The position numbers were made by a program, and so were the translations under genes. From contig NZ_JAFCKT010000002.1 of NCBI RefSeq assembly GCF_018129985.1, positions 248,001-312,000 of the forward strand: a DNA stretch of 64,000 nucleotides. Reading direction: 5' to 3'. This DNA comes from Bradyrhizobium sp. SZCCT0148 (lineage in GTDB: Bacteria; Pseudomonadota; Alphaproteobacteria; Rhizobiales; Xanthobacteraceae). This document shows positions 59,598 through 64,000 of the stretch, piece after piece (within the stretch, counting starts at the first letter, position 1; each line of letters opens with the position of its first letter). The notes beneath the pieces were generated by a model. It saw only the letters and a program-made list of their open reading frames with translations. It had not been told where the DNA came from and did not search any database.

Positions 59598-60923
59598 TCA
59601 GAACTCGGTGGGCTCACCGTGGATGGGCCAATCCGGCAGCCGGTGAACACGGGCTCGCTTCCCGTTCACCATGGCTCGCATCGGCGCAACGCCAGCCGCC
59701 TTGAGCGCCAAGCCAACCTCCTTCACACTCTTGGCTTGCGCCGCGAACCCTTCCAAGGCCAATTGACGCTGGAGTGCATCCATCGTGAACTCCCGCCCCA
59801 ACGTTGCAAGCAGATGCCCACTACGGACCGTCGCCTCCAGATAGTGCCGGAGGGGTCCGCCGCTCATCTCCATTGCTTCCCTCTTGTGCGAGGTCACGGG
59901 CGGCGCAGCATACGGCTTGAAGTTCGCAATATCCCGACGCTTCAACCACCAATAGATAGCGGCCATACCCGCGTCGCTGGCGATGAAGCTGTTCAAGCCT
60001 TCATAGTATTCCGGGTCTCGCGGTGTAGCCTTGCTGTCAAAGACGAAGTAGCGGCGATCTCCCTCCTCGATGTCGATCGGTGCGGACTGGTTCGAGAATA
60101 GGATCAACCTCGCGAAGTTCTTCACCACCAATTGAGGCCCATACTTGATGTTCACGCTCACCGTAGGCTCAGTCAGGATAGGTTTGAGCCGGTTCGCCAA
60201 GTCGGTGTTGCCGTGCTCGTAGACCTCGTCCACTTGGATAACCAGCTTGCCGACGAGCCAGCCATCGAATTGGCTTTTCAGGTCCTTAGACTGGGCGACA
60301 CTGCTGTTCCGTTCCCCAGCTAATCTACGAATGATCGTGCCGAGCGTGGACTTGCCTATACCTTTCGACTCGCTTGTAAGTAGGATTGCATGATTGACCC
60401 GCTCGTCTGGGCGTTGAACGAGGTGCGCGAGGAAGTCAAAGATGTGTTCCATTGCCCGCTGGTCCGCCTCAAACAGATAACGGACCAGCTCGGTGAATGC
60501 CGCCGGCTCTTGCTGCGAGGGTAGCTGCTCCCAGCGAGGTGCCTGCCAGATATTCAGAACCGATCTACCGAGGTCGTCTTTGCAATCGGGAGGTTTACCC
60601 GGCATGAACTCCACCCGCTCGGCAAGAGGGACACCGATGTCGAGCGACGGATCGTCCCATGCCGCGATGATGTCCTCCATCCGAAGGAAGTACAGCCGTT
60701 CGCCCTTGTCATTACGATACCGAAACGAATGCGTGGAGCGTGACACGCGATTGAAGGTCTTGTCGTCCATGGGAGCGGAGGCAGGGTCATGACGGTAGAT
60801 CATGCCGCCGTGCTGAGCCGTCCAAGCAAACTTGGATGCCAACTCTTTGCGAACGCGCTCGCACTCTCGGTCAAATTCGGGGCTGCCCTCGATAGGCAGA
60901 ACAGCGCTCGTTGAAGCTGACAT
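59598..60923 (-). CDS. Primase-helicase-type (DUF5906-like) NTPase
   Basis: A 441-residue protein with a superfamily-3-like helicase/NTPase core. Walker A is SESKGIGKSTLG (centre of the protein), Walker B LVIQVDEVYE and an Arg-rich sensor region FARLILFSNQ and EEGDRRYFVFD. It resembles the ATPase part of phage and plasmid P4-type primase-helicases (DUF5906), which start replication of the element; the primase part is missing here, so it may depend on a host or other primase. ATG at 60923, one base after the upstream gene's stop with GGGGAGG just before, giving strong translational coupling. Confidence 0.82.
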   Translation of the reverse strand: MSASTSAVLPIEGSPEFDRECERVRKELASKFAWTAQHGGMIYRHDPASAPMDDKTFNRVSRSTHSFRYRNDKGERLYFLRMEDIIAAWDDPSLDIGVPLAERVEFMPGKPPDCKDDLGRSVLNIWQAPRWEQLPSQQEPAAFTELVRYLFEADQRAMEHIFDFLAHLVQRPDERVNHAILLTSESKGIGKSTLGTIIRRLAGERNSSVAQSKDLKSQFDGWLVGKLVIQVDEVYEHGNTDLANRLKPILTEPTVSVNIKYGPQLVVKNFARLILFSNQSAPIDIEEGDRRYFVFDSKATPRDPEYYEGLNSFIASDAGMAAIYWWLKRRDIANFKPYAAPPVTSHKREAMEMSGGPLRHYLEATVRSGHLLATLGREFTMDALQRQLALEGFAAQAKSVKEVGLALKAAGVAPMRAMVNGKRARVHRLPDWPIHGEPTEF

Positions 60924-60924
60924 T

Positions 60925-61575
60925 TCACTTCACCTCCCCAAGCGCCGCGTAATAGGCCAGCCGCTCCTTGCGCTGCTCCTCCTCTTCTCGCCGTTCGAGC
61001 TGCGCCACCCGTACTCCAGCGGGGCCGAACAGTCGCACTAGTAGGCTGCTCAGATACTCGGCGGTTTTCGGTTCCAACTCTTTCATGGCTCGCCGATCCC
61101 GACCGTCGCTGGCACCGCTCCAGTGGGAGAAGCTAGTGCCGGAGAGGCTCCGCACCCGCCTGACAAGCTGAGTGCGGAAGCCCATCTCGTTCTTGAACAG
61201 GCGAGGGTCGTAATCCTGGAGCAGATACATCGCGATCACGGTGACAGCGACATCCCGTCCTGACGCTGTGTCGGCCAGTCGAACGAGTTCCTTCATCCCC
61301 GCTCGCACGTAGCGGACAATCGTTTTGGGAAGTTCGGCTCGCCAATTAGCGGTTACGATGTCCCATCGCTGGTCACAGATGGACCAGAGTTTGGCCTCTG
61401 GCTGTTTCGCGATCCTCGCTTGAACCTTCTCGATGAACGGTTTCAGGTCGGACTTGCTGATAGTCCGCTGTTCTTCATGGCCGTGACGGCGCTTTCGGGA
61501 CCTGTGCTTAGAGCAGAGCAGTGAGTGACCGGCGCGAGTTTTCGCGCAGCCGTTCACACGGCAGCGTGGGGACAT
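60925..61575 (-). CDS. Zinc-finger protein of unknown function on the element
   Basis: A 216-residue protein. The N terminus carries C5-x4-C10-x10-C21-x2-H24 (CRVNGC ... LLCSKH), a probable zinc site, followed by a very basic RKRRHGHEEQR. The remainder is helical with no motif I know; LSHWSGASDG-like and RRVRSLSGTSFSHW segments lie near the centre. I start at the ATG at 61575, which has AGGA six bases upstream. The gene precedes the primase-like ATPase by one base and may encode a DNA-binding partner. Confidence 0.7.
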   Translation of the reverse strand: MSPRCRVNGCAKTRAGHSLLCSKHRSRKRRHGHEEQRTISKSDLKPFIEKVQARIAKQPEAKLWSICDQRWDIVTANWRAELPKTIVRYVRAGMKELVRLADTASGRDVAVTVIAMYLLQDYDPRLFKNEMGFRTQLVRRVRSLSGTSFSHWSGASDGRDRRAMKELEPKTAEYLSSLLVRLFGPAGVRVAQLERREEEEQRKERLAYYAALGEVK

Positions 61576-61943
61576 TGTCGTTCCTGATACAGTTCTGATT
61601 TCTGCGGCCATCCCCCAACAGACAGACGCTAGCTGCTGTGGTCAGACGCATCGCGGCCAAGACAAGCCCGGGTCGAGCAAGTTCGGCGCGGACAGCTTCT
61701 CCATTCAGCCTATGGCGAAAATGAGACGCAACTTTCCGTAAGTCATTGAAATTATTGCCATCTATCCACATGTGGATAGGTCGCTCACCGTGAAGATCGA
61801 CGGGTCGCAACGATCTGATGCAGCATCTCTCCCTACGTTGCTCCGGTTCGGGGCTGTTTTTCCCGGCTGCTGCGACTGCCTTTTTTTAATGCACCGATGG
61901 TCTACTTCTGTACATAGGTACGGCCTTCGGAATAGGTTAACCC
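61576..61943. other. Divergent control region of the element
   Basis: 368 bases separating the minus-strand zinc-finger/primase operon from the plus-strand zinc-ribbon gene. It is relatively AT-rich at 61730-61770 and 61880-61935 and carries an 18-base palindrome. Two overlapping short open frames cross it but lack supporting features. Both operons' promoters should be here. Confidence 0.55.
61762..61779. promoter_or_regulatory. Perfect 18-base palindrome, likely operator
   Basis: CTATCCACATGTGGATAG is fully symmetrical with no spacer. It lies 187 bases from the zinc-finger gene start and 165 bases from the zinc-ribbon start, within the divergent control region. Perfect palindromes of this length usually mark a dimeric regulator's operator. 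No regulator gene for it is visible in the window. Confidence 0.6.
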
Positions 61944-62114
61944 ATGTCGGACTCAGGCAAAGCTGATCTCGCACCCCGGCCCCCGCAGCTAGGGCCGCCG
62001 TGCCCGAAGTGCGAAATGCCTTCGCGCTACACAACATCGATCCTCGACGTGAAGCAGGACAGATTGGTGCCGATCTATCGGTGCTATGACTGCCGCGAGG
62101 ACGTTTGGGCGTAA
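61944..62114 (+). CDS. 56-residue zinc-ribbon protein
   Basis: A short protein, MSDSGKADLAPRP at its start, with two Cys pairs: CPKC and CYDC, separated by about 25 residues including SILDVKQDRLVPIYR. This is a classic zinc-ribbon spacing. It ends EDVWA. AGG lies about nine bases before the ATG at 61944. Similar small zinc ribbons are common on rhizobial islands; its role is unknown. It was missed by length-limited ORF calling, so support comes from the motif and frame. Confidence 0.7.
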   Translation: MSDSGKADLAPRPPQLGPPCPKCEMPSRYTTSILDVKQDRLVPIYRCYDCREDVWA

Positions 62115-62233
62115 GAGAGAGCGGGTCCTGTTACTGCGGTAAGCCGCCTTTCCTTGGTGATCGGGGTCACAGACCGAACACTTGCCTTTCAGAAAGCTCT
62201 GAATAGGCTGCACACTTGTTGCCGGGGACTGTG

Positions 62234-63598
62234 ATGGGCACTTTTCGTTGGTTCTTTCTGATCATTTTCATTGGGCTGATGTGCGGGTCGGCCCACGCCG
62301 AGCGCCGGGTCGCGCTGGTCATAGGCAACTCGGCTTACAAGAGCGTTCCGAAGCTCTCTAACCCTGCTAACGATGCCGCCCTGGTCGGAGGCATGTTCAA
62401 GAAGGCCGGGTTCGACTGGATCGACATCAGGACCGATCTTAACGCTTCCGAGATGCGCAAAGCCCTGCGTGAGTTCGGCGGCAGGACGCGAGATGCTGAG
62501 GTTGCCGTGATCTACTACGCGGGCCATGGCATCGAACTGGATGGCACCAACTACCTCATTCCGACCGATGCGGCTCTAGAGACCGATGCTGACGTTCTTG
62601 ATGAGACCGTAGCATTGGATCGGGCGCTGTTCGCAGTTGAGCCTGCCAAGCAACTACGATTGATCATCCTCGATGCTTGCCGGGACAATCCCTTCGCCAA
62701 GACCATGAAGCGGACAGTTGCTGCCCGTGCCATCGGTCGCGGCCTCGCCAAGGTCGAGCCGACAAGCCCCAACACGATGATCGCATTCGCAGCGAAGGCT
62801 GGCTCTACCGCCTCCGATGGCGACAGCAAGAACAGCCCATTTGCCGCAGCCCTTGTCGAGCGGCTGCCGACGCCCGGTCTGGATTTGCGCAAGGCGTTCG
62901 GCTTTGTCCGCGACGATGTGTTGAAGAACACCAGCTATAAGCAGGAACCGTATGTCTACGGCTCCCTTGGCGGTGATGACGTGGCGTTGGTCGCTGCGAA
63001 GCCGACAGCAACCGGGCCTCAGGCAAGTCCCGATGATGCCATTCGTCGCAACTATGAGCTTGCCCTGCAACTCGGCACCCGCGATGGCTGGAACGTCTTC
63101 CTCGCTCAATACCCGGATGGCTTCTATGCCGGGCTGGCGAAGGGCCAACTCAATAAGATCGCGGCGGAGGAAACCCGCGCAGCAGCGGTCGAGAAAGCTC
63201 GGCAGGCCGAAGATGAAAAGGCCCGGCTCGCCGCTGACCGTGCCAAGAAGACCGATCAGGACAAGGCCGCTGCCGCTGCCAAAGCTGCTGAGGATGCGCG
63301 ACTGGCCGCTGAGAAGGCCAAACAAGTTGAGGAAGCGAAAGCCGCCGCCGCCGAACAGCGCCGCAAGGAGATTGAGGCCGCTGTTGCCAAAGCTCTGGCC
63401 GAGAGGCAGGCCGCAGAGAAGAAAGTCGGCTCCGAAACTGACCAGAAGCTTGCCGCCCTGCCATCGCCCGCAACATCGCCCGAACCCACGCAGTCGCCGC
63501 AAGAACTCGCTAAGGCGGTTCAGTCCGAACTCAAGCGGGTCGTTGTCTTGCGAGTGCGGAGAACGGTGAGTGGAGCGCCAAGTCTCAGCGCTCCCTGA
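62234..63598 (+). CDS. Secreted caspase-like (peptidase C14) protein, truncated by frameshift
   Basis: An intact start and p20-like caspase domain. The signal peptide is MGTFRWFFLIIFIGLMCGSA (residues 1-20 or so). The domain follows with RRVALVIGNSAYKSVPKLSN, catalytic His98 (YYAGHGIE) and Cys149 (LDACRDNPF). Residues about 290-410 are a long Ala/Lys/Glu-rich coiled coil. The frame breaks at about 63542: codons up to GTC at 63539 fit, and then the frame reads through unrelated sequence to TGA at 63596-63598, while the homologous sequence goes on in another frame (next entry). I chose ATG 62234, with GGGGA upstream; TTG 62216 and GTG 62231 are also in frame. Confidence 0.85.
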   Translation: MGTFRWFFLIIFIGLMCGSAHAERRVALVIGNSAYKSVPKLSNPANDAALVGGMFKKAGFDWIDIRTDLNASEMRKALREFGGRTRDAEVAVIYYAGHGIELDGTNYLIPTDAALETDADVLDETVALDRALFAVEPAKQLRLIILDACRDNPFAKTMKRTVAARAIGRGLAKVEPTSPNTMIAFAAKAGSTASDGDSKNSPFAAALVERLPTPGLDLRKAFGFVRDDVLKNTSYKQEPYVYGSLGGDDVALVAAKPTATGPQASPDDAIRRNYELALQLGTRDGWNVFLAQYPDGFYAGLAKGQLNKIAAEETRAAAVEKARQAEDEKARLAADRAKKTDQDKAAAAAKAAEDARLAAEKAKQVEEAKAAAAEQRRKEIEAAVAKALAERQAAEKKVGSETDQKLAALPSPATSPEPTQSPQELAKAVQSELKRVVVLRVRRTVSGAPSLSAP

Positions 63599-64000
63599 CC
63601 CTGTTCAACAAGTACGCCGGAACGAAGCTCAACACTGCTCTTGCAAGCTCCGATGCGTTGGATGCGATCAAGGCCAAGTCAGGCCGCGTTTGCCCGTTGG
63701 TCTGTGACCATGGTTTCAGAGCCGATGGAGATGCCTGCGTGAAGATCGCGTGTCGCGCAGGCTATCGGGTCAACGATGATAACGAATGCGAGAAGGTGCA
63801 GGACAAGAAACCTGTCGCGACACGCGAAGATGCAAAAAAACGAGACACGGAACGGAAGCAGGGTGAAGCCGCGCCCACAAAGCCGGCCGCATCTGGTCAA
63901 ATCATTTGCGGTGCGGCGGGCTGTCGCCCCGTGAGATCGGGTTGTCGGCTATCGCGAGACCCGAGGGCCAATCTGGCGTCCAACCAGATAGAAGTGTGCG
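63544..64000 (+). pseudogene. Out-of-frame 3' part of the caspase-like gene (partial)
   Basis: From 63544 an open frame runs to the window end and reads CLASAENGEWSAKSQRS, LFNKYAGTKL, RVCPLVCDHGFRADG and CRAGYRVNDDNECEKV, a Cys-rich C-terminal domain typical of rhizobial secreted caspase-like proteins. It joins the upstream frame if one base, most simply a G after GTCG at 63542, is restored. No start codon or Shine-Dalgarno precedes it, so it is not an independent gene. Either a real deletion or a sequencing error would explain it; the gene is also cut off by the window edge. Confidence 0.8.

Noticed and set aside
61508..61810. Minus-strand open frame of 100 codons across the 18-base palindrome
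   Set aside because: It overlaps the start of the zinc-finger gene, its ATG lies in or near the palindrome, it lacks a Shine-Dalgarno sequence and has no recognisable motif.
61772..61966. Plus-strand open frame of 64 codons in the same control region
   Set aside because: It overlaps the zinc-ribbon start in a different frame and starts at GTG within the palindrome; no features support it.
63535..63560. Programmed ribosomal frameshift joining the two caspase frames
   Set aside because: No slippery heptamer or downstream structure is apparent; a single-base deletion or sequencing error is simpler.

Overview
The window looks like a chromosomal segment of a Bradyrhizobium-type alphaproteobacterium (Nitrobacteraceae). 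The evidence is high GC, a dnaK-dnaJ-pmtA order matching the arrangement known from Bradyrhizobium japonicum, alphaproteobacterial gene blocks (rsmI-yraN-gshB, rph-rdgB-hemW facing hrcA-grpE), and many short palindromic intergenic repeats of the kinds scattered through Bradyrhizobium genomes. No rRNA operon, replication origin or CRISPR array was seen. The genus is an inference from content and synteny.

Layout. 0-5.3 kb: secreted histidine phosphatase, membrane hybrid histidine kinase, small secreted protein, ComM-type AAA ATPase. 5.5-11.1 kb: PilZ protein, TadD-like TPR lipoprotein and, convergent to it, cpaB-cpaC-cpaD-cpaE of a Tad/Flp pilus; the motor ATPase, the platform proteins, the prepilin peptidase and the pilin are not here. 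11.4-19.8 kb: gshB, yraN, rsmI; an LppC/LpoA-like lipoprotein; hemW, rdgB, rph; hrcA and grpE. 20-25.6 kb: an exported nicotinamidase-like hydrolase, an unknown exported protein, then dnaK-dnaJ behind a clear RpoH-type promoter. 25.7-32 kb: pmtA, an FMN reductase, pyrF, a DUF1330 protein, dapB, gpmA, an Ada-like protein, a DUF2244 protein and nth. 32-42 kb: EmrAB-like efflux pair, EI24/CysZ-like protein, nikR, copper ATPase copA divergent from csoR with an operator-promoter between them, a YiiX-like hydrolase and a Tat-exported amine oxidase. 41.9-48.6 kb: infC, rpmI, rplT, pheS, pheT and a TSUP permease on the minus strand, interrupted by two small secreted-protein genes on the plus strand; infC starts at ATT and has its own intrinsic terminator. 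48.9-57.5 kb: hydrolase, NTF2-like protein, thioesterase, queG, GST, uppP, a DprE1/DprE2-like pair and an NDUFA9-like protein.

From 57.7 kb the character changes. A tRNA-Leu(CAG) is followed at once by a tyrosine integrase, then a small zinc-finger protein and a primase-helicase-type ATPase on the minus strand, a 56-residue zinc-ribbon protein, and a secreted caspase-like (C14) protein whose frame breaks near 63,542 and continues in another frame to the window edge. This is best read as the left end of an integrative element inserted at the tRNA; its right end lies beyond the window.

The most interesting observations are the broken caspase-like gene on the element, the element boundary with its regulatory palindrome, the csoR promoter-operator with a probable leaderless start, the split infC-rpmI-rplT-pheST cluster, the incomplete tad locus and the DprE1/DprE2-like pair beside uppP. 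I did not find a clearly new multigene system; the island is the best place to look for one once its right half is available.
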